From an uncultured Pelagibacteraceae bacterium (GTDB lineage: Bacteria > Pseudomonadota > Alphaproteobacteria > Pelagibacterales > Pelagibacteraceae), in contig CACDZR010000007.1 in assembly GCA_902557235.1 (NCBI GenBank), positions 1-45,287 on the forward strand: a stretch of 45,287 bases of DNA. The letters run 5' to 3'. The translations under genes were made by a program, and so were the position numbers. Positions 8,286 through 15,523 of the stretch are shown here, piece by piece. Numbering within the stretch: position 1 is the stretch's first letter; every line of letters begins with the position of its first letter. Under the pieces are notes generated by a model. It was not told where the DNA came from, searched no databases, and was given only the letters and a program-made list of their open reading frames with translations.

Positions 8286-9938
8286 ATGATAAACTTACCT
8301 ATACTTTATTTTGGTTATTTGATTATCTTATTTTCGATTGTAGGTTTTGGATATTTGTCTTCTAAACTTTTATCCATCAGACTTTCCCTTGGAGAATTAG
8401 GTCTAAGTGGAATTTTATTTATGACAATATTGTCATATATTACTAATTTATTTGTATCTCATGGTTTTATTCATAATTCTATTTTTTTGGTAATAGGCTT
8501 AGTTGCCTTCTTTTTTATATTAAAAAAAAAATTATTCAGAAAAAAAGTAAAATTAGTTTTATTAGTTTCGTCTGTTTTATTCATTGGAATTCTAATGTAC
8601 AAAACTCATGACGATTTTTTTTACTATCACTTACCTTATACAATTTCGTTAATTGAATTTAAAAAAATATTTGGTGTAGGTAATTTAGAACATGGATTTC
8701 GTACACCTTCATCTATATTTTACTTTAATTCTCTATTTTATCTGCCAATTTTAGAAAAATCTTTAATAAATAGTGGTGTAATATATTTTTTGATTTTCTC
8801 GAACATTTTTTTGATCCAAAAAATATTTAATCGATTAAAAAATAAAAAATATGACTTTATATTAGTATTGTCATTATTTTCATTATTATTTATAAATACA
8901 ATTTTTTACAGATTAGCCGAACATGGAACTGATAGATCAGCATTAATTCTTATTTTTATTTTAGCTATTAACTATCTTGAGGGGACAAACAGAAAATTAA
9001 GTAAAATAAATTTTAAATATTATTATCAAAAAATACTAGTAACGACTCTTCTTATAATTTCATTAAAAAGTTTTTATCTAATTTATACAATCTTTATATT
9101 CATATTTTTTTTAGAGTTTAGAAAAATTACGCTTGAAGAAAATTTTTATAAGAAAATTTTTTTTGAAAGGGTGAGTTTCTATTTTTTAATTGGGATCACA
9201 ATTTTTATATTTACTATTTTCTCAAACACTGGGTGTTTAATCTATCCTGCAAGCTTTACCTGTATAGACACATTTTCTTGGTCAATACCTAAAAAAGAGG
9301 TGATACAAATGAAAACTTGGTATGAACTTTGGTCAAAAGCAGGAGCAAGCCCGAATTATCGAGTAGATGATGTTGAGTTTTACTTATCTGGACTCAATTG
9401 GGTTCCTAATTGGATACAAAATCATTTTTTTAATAAGATTTCAGATTTTTTATTATCTTTATTTGTTATTTTAATAATATCTTCATTTTTTTTAGTTAGA
9501 TATAAAAAAGCAAATTTACAAAAAAAAAATTTTCATTTATTTTATGGTGTACTTTTACTATTACTACTTGAGTGGTTTTTAAATCACCCTGCTTTAAGAT
9601 ATGGTGGCTTTACGCTTATTGCGTTATTCATTTTTGTACCTTTAAGTATATTTACCGAAAGCAGACTCAATCTAAATTCTAAATTTAAAAAAAAGATAAC
9701 CTTTTTAATTTTTTTATCTTTCATAATCTTCTCATTCAAAAATATCGATAGAATTTTAAAAGAATCTGATAAGTATAAATATAACCCCTTTATCAACGCA
9801 CATTACTTTATAAATAACAATACTGATCATTTTAATAAATTACTTTTAAAAGCAGAGAAAAAAAGAGATGTAGATGGAAAAAAATTTTATATTGTTTTGG
9901 ATAGAAATTTAATTAAAAAGATTCAATTAAACAAATGA
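8286..9938 (+). CDS. Large polytopic membrane protein, GT-C-like (function unknown)
   Basis: 550 residues with about 12 or more hydrophobic segments and a short hydrophilic C-terminus. Residues 106-118 (KTHDDFFYYHLPY) form an acidic, aromatic motif in an early extracytoplasmic loop, resembling the catalytic loop of GT-C transferases. A second conserved-looking segment, RLAEHGTDRSALIL, lies near residues 208-221. I infer a lipid-carrier-dependent glycosyltransferase or other glycan-processing membrane enzyme, but I do not recognise the exact family. It is followed by the epimerase gene with a 4-base ATGA overlap, so the two are probably co-translated. Confidence 0.55.
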   Translation: MINLPILYFGYLIILFSIVGFGYLSSKLLSIRLSLGELGLSGILFMTILSYITNLFVSHGFIHNSIFLVIGLVAFFFILKKKLFRKKVKLVLLVSSVLFIGILMYKTHDDFFYYHLPYTISLIEFKKIFGVGNLEHGFRTPSSIFYFNSLFYLPILEKSLINSGVIYFLIFSNIFLIQKIFNRLKNKKYDFILVLSLFSLLFINTIFYRLAEHGTDRSALILIFILAINYLEGTNRKLSKINFKYYYQKILVTTLLIISLKSFYLIYTIFIFIFFLEFRKITLEENFYKKIFFERVSFYFLIGITIFIFTIFSNTGCLIYPASFTCIDTFSWSIPKKEVIQMKTWYELWSKAGASPNYRVDDVEFYLSGLNWVPNWIQNHFFNKISDFLLSLFVILIISSFFLVRYKKANLQKKNFHLFYGVLLLLLLEWFLNHPALRYGGFTLIALFIFVPLSIFTESRLNLNSKFKKKITFLIFLSFIIFSFKNIDRILKESDKYKYNPFINAHYFINNNTDHFNKLLLKAEKKRDVDGKKFYIVLDRNLIKKIQLNK

Positions 9939-10816
9939 TTAAAAAAATTATTGTAGTAACAGGTGGAGCTGGTTTTGTTGGTACCAATTTAATAGAAAAA
10001 TTTTTAAGGAATACAAAATATAATATTATAAGCATTGACAATTATAGTTCTGGCTCGGTCAAAAATCATATAAAGGACAAAAGAGTAAAATATATCAAAG
10101 ACTCATCATCGAACATATCAAAGATACTCAATAAACATAAATTTAAAATTCATACAATTTTTCACTTTGGTGAATTTTCAAGGATATATCAAAGTTTTTT
10201 AAAAATGAATGAGTGCATCTTGTCAAATTCTATTGGCACTCACGCTGTTTTTAATTTTTGTTTATCAAATAAAATTAAATTAGTTTACTCAGCTACTTCT
10301 GCAACTATAGGAAATAAAGGAAAAGACAAAAATCTATCACCATATGCTTTTACAAAAGCTAAAAATTTAGAAATGCTTGAGAACTTGAAAAATTGGTTTA
10401 ATTTTAAATATGAGATTTTATATTTTTATAATGTATATGGACCGAAACAAATATCTTTTGGACCTATGGCAACAGTAATAGGTATTTTTGAAAATCAATA
10501 TAAAAGTAATAAGCCTTTAACAGTAGTAAAACCTGGAAACCAATCACGAAGATTTACACATATTGATGATACGGTTAACGCATGTTTCTACGCCTGGAAA
10601 AAAAATAGATGCAGACACTATAGTATTTCAACAAAAAAAAGTTACACAATCTTAGAAGTAGCTAAAATGTTCAATACAAAAATAAAATTTTTACCTCCTA
10701 GAAAAGGTGAAAGATATGCTTCTGCTTTAACAGATATGAATTTATCAAACAAAGTTTATAAATTATTTGGTCAAATTAGTCTCAAAAATTACATTAAAAT
10801 GATAGTAAAAAAGTAA
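9935..10816 (+). CDS. NAD-dependent epimerase/dehydratase, UDP-glucose 4-epimerase-like
   Basis: 293 residues, an extended short-chain dehydrogenase. It has the Rossmann motif TGGAGFVG (9-16), D35 after strand 2 for NAD ribose, SATSA (119-123) and the catalytic YAFTK (Y137, K141). NVYGPKQ and RRFTHIDD downstream are typical of UDP-sugar epimerases (GalE/WbpP-like). The likely reaction is C4 epimerisation of a UDP-hexose or UDP-HexNAc supplying the island. It is slightly shorter than standard GalE (about 330), with a compact C-terminus. It is the last island gene; the 5S rRNA gene follows after about 50 bases. Confidence 0.82.
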   Translation: MIKKIIVVTGGAGFVGTNLIEKFLRNTKYNIISIDNYSSGSVKNHIKDKRVKYIKDSSSNISKILNKHKFKIHTIFHFGEFSRIYQSFLKMNECILSNSIGTHAVFNFCLSNKIKLVYSATSATIGNKGKDKNLSPYAFTKAKNLEMLENLKNWFNFKYEILYFYNVYGPKQISFGPMATVIGIFENQYKSNKPLTVVKPGNQSRRFTHIDDTVNACFYAWKKNRCRHYSISTKKSYTILEVAKMFNTKIKFLPPRKGERYASALTDMNLSNKVYKLFGQISLKNYIKMIVKK

Positions 10817-10835
10817 AAAACAAGGACTTAAATAG

Positions 10836-10863
10836 TTTACATTAAATTTAATTTATGTATAAA
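10836..10863 (+). promoter_or_regulatory. Candidate sigma-70 promoter for the 5S rRNA gene
   Basis: TTTACA at 10836-10841 and TATAAA at 10858-10863 are separated by 16 bases. Transcription starting 6-7 bases beyond the -10 box would begin at about 10869-10870, which is the 5' end of the 5S gene. In such A+T-rich DNA this match could be chance, but position and spacing are unusually good. Confidence 0.45.
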
Positions 10864-10867
10864 CCTT

Positions 10868-10985
10868 CTGCCGGTAATTATTGCGAAAGAGTTATACCCG
10901 ATACCATTCCGAACTCGGAAGTCAAGCCTTTCTGCGCCGATGATACTTTGTCTTAAGACATGGGAGAGTAGGACGTTGCCGGCAT
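10868..10985 (+). rRNA. rrf: 5S ribosomal RNA
   Basis: About 117 bases. It contains the near-universal loop segment CCATTCCGAACTCGGAAGT and the later GGGAGAGTAGG segment. The 5' TGCCGG pairs with the 3' CCGGCA to close the terminal helix, which sets the ends to within a base or two. No 23S or 16S gene lies on either side: upstream is the sugar-epimerase gene and downstream rpmJ. That matches the SAR11 arrangement in which a hypervariable region separates 5S from the rest of the rRNA operon. No terminator hairpin follows before rpmJ. Confidence 0.96.
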
Positions 10986-10998
10986 TTAACTAAATATT

Positions 10999-11124
10999 AT
11001 GAAAATTAAAAGCTCACTTAAATCTTTAAAAAAAAGAGACTTAAATTCTAAGCTTGTTAGAAGAAGAGGCAGAATTTATGTTATCAATAAAACTAATCCA
11101 AAATTTAAAGCAAGACAGAAATAG
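10999..11124 (+). CDS. rpmJ: 50S ribosomal protein L36 (cysteine-free form)
   Basis: 41 residues read directly from the sequence: [14 protein letters not shown] at the start, [15 protein letters not shown] in the middle and KFKARQK at the end, the classic alphaproteobacterial L36 pattern. L36 binds 23S rRNA in the large subunit. There are no cysteines, so this is the zinc-independent form. It starts 13 bases after the 5S gene with no obvious Shine-Dalgarno sequence and no terminator between them, so co-transcription with 5S is likely. The next small gene starts 5 bases after its stop. Confidence 0.95.
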   Translation: MKIKSSLKSLKKRDLNSKLVRRRGRIYVINKTNPKFKARQK

Positions 11125-11129
11125 TCCAC

Positions 11130-11240
11130 ATGGATAATGAAAGTCACAAAAACACTTGGAATAATTTTACCAAATTTGTTCTTTGGGGAACTGTCGCTGT
11201 TATAGTTGTATTAGTATTAATGGCAATTTTCTTATTATAA
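11130..11240 (+). CDS. aa3-type cytochrome c oxidase subunit IV-like small membrane protein
   Basis: 36 residues: a short polar N-terminus (HKNTWNNFTKFVLWGT) followed by one transmembrane helix rich in Val, Leu and Ile. The NTWNNFTKFVLWGTVAV pattern matches the bacterial aa3-type oxidase subunit IV family, tiny one-helix proteins associated with cytochrome c oxidase in alphaproteobacteria. Finding it just upstream of pntAA, away from other cox genes, is a recurrent alphaproteobacterial arrangement as far as I recall. It was found by direct translation of the gap between rpmJ and pntAA. Nine bases separate it from pntAA. Confidence 0.85.
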   Translation: MDNESHKNTWNNFTKFVLWGTVAVIVVLVLMAIFLL

Positions 11241-11249
11241 GTTTACTTT

Positions 11250-12338
11250 ATGAGAATCGGATCTGTTTTAGAAAATCAAGAAATTGAGAAAAGAATATCA
11301 ATAACGCCCGATATAATAAAAAAATATACTTCATTAGGATTTGAAATTTTTTTGAGTGAAAATTATGGCCATCATTTAGGAATTAGTGATGATGAATACT
11401 CAAAATTAGGTGCAAAAATTTCTAAAGATGAAAATGAAATACTTAATTCATCAAATATTATTGTTCAGTTAGGAATACCTCCTGAAGATAAAAGCTCACT
11501 TATTAAAGAAAATCAAACATTAATTGGGATTTTAAATCCTTATGAAAATAAAGATAAGTTAGAAAGCTTAGCCAAAAAGAAAATTAATCTTTTCTCTCTA
11601 GAATTACTTCCAAGAATTACAAGAGCTCAATCTATGGATATATTATCATCACAAGCAAATTTAGCAGGATATAAGGCTGTAATCGAATCTTTTGCAAATT
11701 TTGAAAAAGCGATACCAATGATGATGACAGCAGCAGGAACAATTCCAGCTGCAAAAGTTTTGGTTGTAGGTGCTGGGGTTGCAGGTCTTCAAGCAATTGC
11801 GACTGCTAAAAGAATGGGTGCAATAGTATTCGCCACAGATGTTCGAATGGCATCTAAAGAGCAAGTTGAGAGTTTGGGTGGAAAGTTTTTAACAGTTGAA
11901 GGATCTGAAAATCTTGAAACTGAAGGTGGTTATGCAAAAGAGGCTTCAGAGGATTTTAAAAATAAGCAAGAGCAATTATTATCTGAAACTTTAAAGAAAA
12001 TTGATATTGTAATTTGCACTGCTTTAATTCCTGGAAAAAAAGCACCATTGATAATTAAAGACAACATGATTGATAATATGCAAGCTGGTTCAGTGATTTA
12101 TGACTTAGCAGCAATTCAAGGTGGAAATACTGCCTTAACAGAAGTTAATAAAATTATTGAAAAAAATGGTGTAAAAATAATGGGAGAAGGTAATATTTTA
12201 AACAAATTACCGATTTCAGCATCTAGTTTATATGCAAAAAATGTGTTTAATTTTGTCGACAATTTATTTGATAAAAAAAATAAAAAAATAAATATTAATC
12301 TTGAAGACGAAATAATAGAAAAAACGTTAATTAAATAA
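11250..12338 (+). CDS. pntAA: NAD(P) transhydrogenase subunit alpha part 1 (domain I, NAD(H)-binding)
   Basis: 362 residues, the expected size of the separate domain-I subunit in alphaproteobacteria. The first half is the alanine-dehydrogenase/PntA N-terminal fold (RIGSVLENQEIEKRISITPD). The second half has the NAD-binding Rossmann loop VVGAGVAGLQAIATAKRMGA (about residues 171-190) and TALIPGKKAPLII. It binds NAD(H) on the cytoplasmic side and passes hydride to NADP+ on PntB. The complex uses the proton-motive force to make NADPH. pntAB begins after one base, so the three genes form an operon. Confidence 0.96.
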   Translation: MRIGSVLENQEIEKRISITPDIIKKYTSLGFEIFLSENYGHHLGISDDEYSKLGAKISKDENEILNSSNIIVQLGIPPEDKSSLIKENQTLIGILNPYENKDKLESLAKKKINLFSLELLPRITRAQSMDILSSQANLAGYKAVIESFANFEKAIPMMMTAAGTIPAAKVLVVGAGVAGLQAIATAKRMGAIVFATDVRMASKEQVESLGGKFLTVEGSENLETEGGYAKEASEDFKNKQEQLLSETLKKIDIVICTALIPGKKAPLIIKDNMIDNMQAGSVIYDLAAIQGGNTALTEVNKIIEKNGVKIMGEGNILNKLPISASSLYAKNVFNFVDNLFDKKNKKININLEDEIIEKTLIK

Positions 12339-12339
12339 T

Positions 12340-12648
12340 ATGGAAATAGATCCTTTAATTTTTAGATTGAGCATATTTATTCTATCAATATTTGTTGGAT
12401 ATTATGTTGTTTGGAGCGTAACCCCATCTTTGCATACACCTTTGATGTCGGTCACTAATGCAATTTCTTCAGTGATTATTGTTGGAGCTATAATTGCAGG
12501 ATTATCTGGAAACTCAAATAGTATATTCAATACCTCCAGTATTTTTGGTTTTCTAGCAATTGCATTAGCAGCAATAAATATTTTTGGTGGTTTTTTGGTA
12601 ACCCAAAGAATGTTAGCGATGTATAAAAAAAAGAAAAAGGATAAATAA
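12340..12648 (+). CDS. pntAB: NAD(P) transhydrogenase subunit alpha part 2 (membrane domain II)
   Basis: 102 residues forming the PntA membrane part, which is a separate gene in alphaproteobacteria. It shows about three to four hydrophobic helices with the conserved YVVWSVTPSLHTPLMSVTNAISS segment and GGFLVTQRMLAMYK near the end. Together with the membrane part of PntB it builds the proton channel. The stop shares one base with the pntB start (TAATG), indicating translational coupling. Confidence 0.95.
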   Translation: MEIDPLIFRLSIFILSIFVGYYVVWSVTPSLHTPLMSVTNAISSVIIVGAIIAGLSGNSNSIFNTSSIFGFLAIALAAINIFGGFLVTQRMLAMYKKKKKDK

Positions 12649-14045
12649 TGATATCAGCAAATTTATCAGCTATTTTTTATTTAATTTCTGGAGTTCTTTT
12701 TATATTAGCGTTACGAGGATTATCTTCACCTGAAACTTCAAGGCAGGGTAACTTATTTGGAATTTTAGGAATGATTATAGCAGTCACAGTAACATTTTTA
12801 TCAATAGGAAATTTTTCAACAGGTTTTATTTTTGTTTTGATATTTATTCTGTTAGGAGGTTCAATTGGTGCATTTATAGCATATAGAATACCAATGACTG
12901 CAATGCCAGAGCTTGTTGCTGGATTTCACAGTTTAGTTGGTTTGGCAGCGGTTTTTGTTGCAATTTCAGCTTTTCTAAATCCTGAAGCATTTAATCTTGG
13001 AACAAAAGGAAATATCAACCTTGGTAGCTTGATTGAAATGTCAATAGGAGCAGCAGTTGGTGCAATAACTTTTTCTGGATCAATAATTGCTTTTTTAAAA
13101 CTCCAAGGTTTAATGTCAGGATCACCTATAGTATTTAAAGGTCAGCACCCATTAAATGCAATAATTCTTATTTCAATAGTTATTTTGATTTATTTATTAT
13201 GTTCTTCACAATCATCCAATTTATTTTGGATACTTTTAGCAGTTTCTTTTCTAATTGGATTTCTTCTTATTATCCCAATTGGTGGAGCGGATATGCCAGT
13301 AGTAATTTCTATGTTAAATTCATACTCTGGATGGGCAGCTGCAGGAATAGGGTTTACTCTAGAAAATACTGCACTAATAATTACTGGTGCACTTGTAGGT
13401 TCATCTGGAGCAATATTATCTTACATAATGTGTAAAGGTATGAATCGTTCATTCTTCAATGTAATTTTAGGGGGATTTGGAGCGACAGATAATAATTCTA
13501 GCTCTTCAAACAAAGAGCAAAGACCAGTCAAAAGTGGTAATGCTGATGACGCTGCATTCTTAATGAAAAATGCTTCCTCAGTAATAATTGTTCCAGGATA
13601 TGGAATGGCTGTTGCACAAGCCCAACATGCCTTGAGAGAGATGGTAGATACATTAAAAAAGAACGATATTAAAGTTTCATATGCAATTCATCCTGTTGCT
13701 GGGAGAATGCCTGGACATATGAATGTACTGTTAGCTGAGGCAAACGTTCCTTATGATGAGGTGTTTGAGTTGGAGGAAATTAATAATGACTTTGCTAATG
13801 CTGATGTTGCATTTGTAATAGGTGCAAATGATGTGACAAATCCAGTTGCCAAAACTGACCCCCAAAGTCCAATTTATGGTATGCCAGTCCTAGATGTAGA
13901 AAAATGTAAATCAGTTTTATTCGTGAAAAGAAGTTTGTCACCTGGTTATGCTGGTATTGACAATGACTTATTTTACAAAGAAAATACTTTGATGCTTTTT
14001 GCTGATGCCAAAAAGATGACAGAAGATATTACGAAAAATCTCTAA
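12648..14045 (+). CDS. pntB: NAD(P) transhydrogenase subunit beta (domains II and III)
   Basis: 465 residues, standard length. The N-terminal half is a multi-helix membrane domain with MTAMPELVAGFHSLVGLAA, containing the proton-path histidine. The C-terminal half is the cytoplasmic NADP(H)-binding domain III with VPGYGMAVAQAQHALREM, HPVAGRMPGHMNVLLAEA, GANDVTNPVAKTDP and KRSLSPGYAGIDNDLFY, the hallmark loops of this domain. It accepts hydride from NADH bound on PntAA and makes NADPH while protons re-enter the cell. The transaldolase-family gene follows 4 bases later on the same strand. Confidence 0.97.
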   Translation: MISANLSAIFYLISGVLFILALRGLSSPETSRQGNLFGILGMIIAVTVTFLSIGNFSTGFIFVLIFILLGGSIGAFIAYRIPMTAMPELVAGFHSLVGLAAVFVAISAFLNPEAFNLGTKGNINLGSLIEMSIGAAVGAITFSGSIIAFLKLQGLMSGSPIVFKGQHPLNAIILISIVILIYLLCSSQSSNLFWILLAVSFLIGFLLIIPIGGADMPVVISMLNSYSGWAAAGIGFTLENTALIITGALVGSSGAILSYIMCKGMNRSFFNVILGGFGATDNNSSSSNKEQRPVKSGNADDAAFLMKNASSVIIVPGYGMAVAQAQHALREMVDTLKKNDIKVSYAIHPVAGRMPGHMNVLLAEANVPYDEVFELEEINNDFANADVAFVIGANDVTNPVAKTDPQSPIYGMPVLDVEKCKSVLFVKRSLSPGYAGIDNDLFYKENTLMLFADAKKMTEDITKNL

Positions 14046-14049
14046 AATA

Positions 14050-14751
14050 ATGAAATCAAAGATATATTGTGACATCGCTGAATATGATCAAATTAAAAAA
14101 TACAATAGGATAAAAATTGTAAAAGGTTTTACCACTAATCCTTCTCTTATGCGTAAAGCTGGCGCAAAGGATTACGAGGTATATTCAAAAAAAATTTTGA
14201 AAGTATGTAAAAAAAAACCGATATCATTCGAAGTTTTTGGGGATGACTATTTTTCAATAAAAGAACAAGCATTAAAAATAACCAAGTGGGGAAAAAATGT
14301 TTATGTAAAAATACCTATTGTAAACTCAAAAGGAATTTTTATGGGCAAAATAATAAAAGAATTAAATAGCAATAACATAAAATTAAATATAACTGCAGTT
14401 TATAACTCAAATCAAACTAGAAAAATTTTAAATTGTTTAAATAAAAAAACAAAAGTTATAATCTCAATTTTCGCTGGTCGAGCAGCCGATTCAGGTAAAG
14501 ATCCAGTGCCAGAATTTAAAAAAAGTGTAACTATGTCAAAGAAATTTAAAAATGTAAGTATACTTTGGGCTAGTGTGAGAGAGCCGTATAATTATATTCA
14601 GTCAAGTCAATTAGGCTGTCAAATCATAACAATTCCTCCTAAAATAATTGATCAAATAAGAAACTTTGGAAAATCTTATAATAAGCTTACATTAGAGACA
14701 GTTAAAAAATTTCTAACGGATAGCAAAAAATCTAAATTTAAAATTTATTAA
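14050..14751 (+). CDS. tal: Transaldolase-family protein
   Basis: 233 residues, in the size class of small transaldolases and fructose-6-phosphate aldolases. Motifs are CDIA near the N-terminus, KGFTTNPSLM (25-34), the Schiff-base lysine K87 in VYVKIPI, LNITAVY and the phosphate-binding GRAADSGKDP. The probable reaction is transfer of dihydroxyacetone between sugar phosphates in the non-oxidative pentose phosphate pathway, complementing the transketolase encoded at 24629-26560. Fructose-6-phosphate aldolase activity or another aldol substrate is possible. It immediately follows pntB and meets the islet methyltransferase end to end with a 7-base gap. Confidence 0.82.
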   Translation: MKSKIYCDIAEYDQIKKYNRIKIVKGFTTNPSLMRKAGAKDYEVYSKKILKVCKKKPISFEVFGDDYFSIKEQALKITKWGKNVYVKIPIVNSKGIFMGKIIKELNSNNIKLNITAVYNSNQTRKILNCLNKKTKVIISIFAGRAADSGKDPVPEFKKSVTMSKKFKNVSILWASVREPYNYIQSSQLGCQIITIPPKIIDQIRNFGKSYNKLTLETVKKFLTDSKKSKFKIY

Positions 14752-14758
14752 GTAAAAA

Positions 14759-15424
14759 TTATTTTTTTATATGCACGTTGTAAAATAAGTTTATGTCAGG
14801 CGACTTTATTCTTGTAGGATAAAAATATTCTTCGTGATTATTTTTATATTTATATTTAATTATTGCTCTTAAATTGAAAATAGAGTTTATATGTTCAGTT
14901 GCATTAATATAGTTATATTCCAATCTAGAAATATTGTAGGTTTTTTTTGCTTTAAAAAAACCATTTATAAATCTAGCTGATCTCCATAAAAGTCCTGGAT
15001 CAGTTGGTAAAGAAATTGAAAATACTCCATCTTTTCTTAGGATCCTCATAACTTTTATAATAAATTCCTCTGCCTTTTCTATATGTTCCAAAGAATGAGA
15101 AATGATAATTCTGTCAAAACTTTCATCATCAAAAGGTATATTTTCACCATCATATTTATGTAAAATATATTTTTTATTCAAAGATAATTCATCAAGTGCA
15201 AAATCAGAAGTTTCCAAAATATGATATTCTTCAAAAGGATGTTTGATATATTTATCATGAGGCTCAATGCCTGCGCCAATCTCTAAAATTTGATTGTAAG
15301 ATTTTTTATTATTAGAAAAATTTTCTAAAGAGCGGTGACAATATCTCATCATCACTCCCATCATACCTGTATAAAGATGTTCAGAGTACTTTTTTGATAT
15401 ATCAAATTCCTTTTTTTTATACAT
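14759..15424 (-). CDS. Class I SAM-dependent methyltransferase
   Basis: 221 residues. It has the SAM-binding motif I LEIGAGIEPH (about 47-56), an acidic motif near HKYDGENIPFDDESFDRIIISHSLEHI, and LRKDGVFSISLPT as motif III, typical of the UbiE/Methyltransf_11 group. The natural substrate cannot be read from the sequence. Neighbours are sugar-polymer genes, so methylation of a glycan or lipid-linked intermediate is a fair guess. It diverges from the 705-residue membrane gene and is the outer member of the islet between the transaldolase gene and tRNA-fMet. Confidence 0.85.
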   Translation of the reverse strand: MYKKKEFDISKKYSEHLYTGMMGVMMRYCHRSLENFSNNKKSYNQILEIGAGIEPHDKYIKHPFEEYHILETSDFALDELSLNKKYILHKYDGENIPFDDESFDRIIISHSLEHIEKAEEFIIKVMRILRKDGVFSISLPTDPGLLWRSARFINGFFKAKKTYNISRLEYNYINATEHINSIFNLRAIIKYKYKNNHEEYFYPTRIKSPDINLFYNVHIKK

Positions 15425-15523
15425 AAATAAATATATCTATATATTCTTTTGAGCAAATTCAATTATTATAAGAAAAAATTTTATTATTTTGCAATAAAAG
15501 AATTATATATTAATTAAGTTAAT

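Noticed and set aside
11250..12648. Apparent split of pntA as a frameshifted gene
   Set aside because: Separate pntAA and pntAB genes are normal in alphaproteobacteria; both have clean starts and stops.
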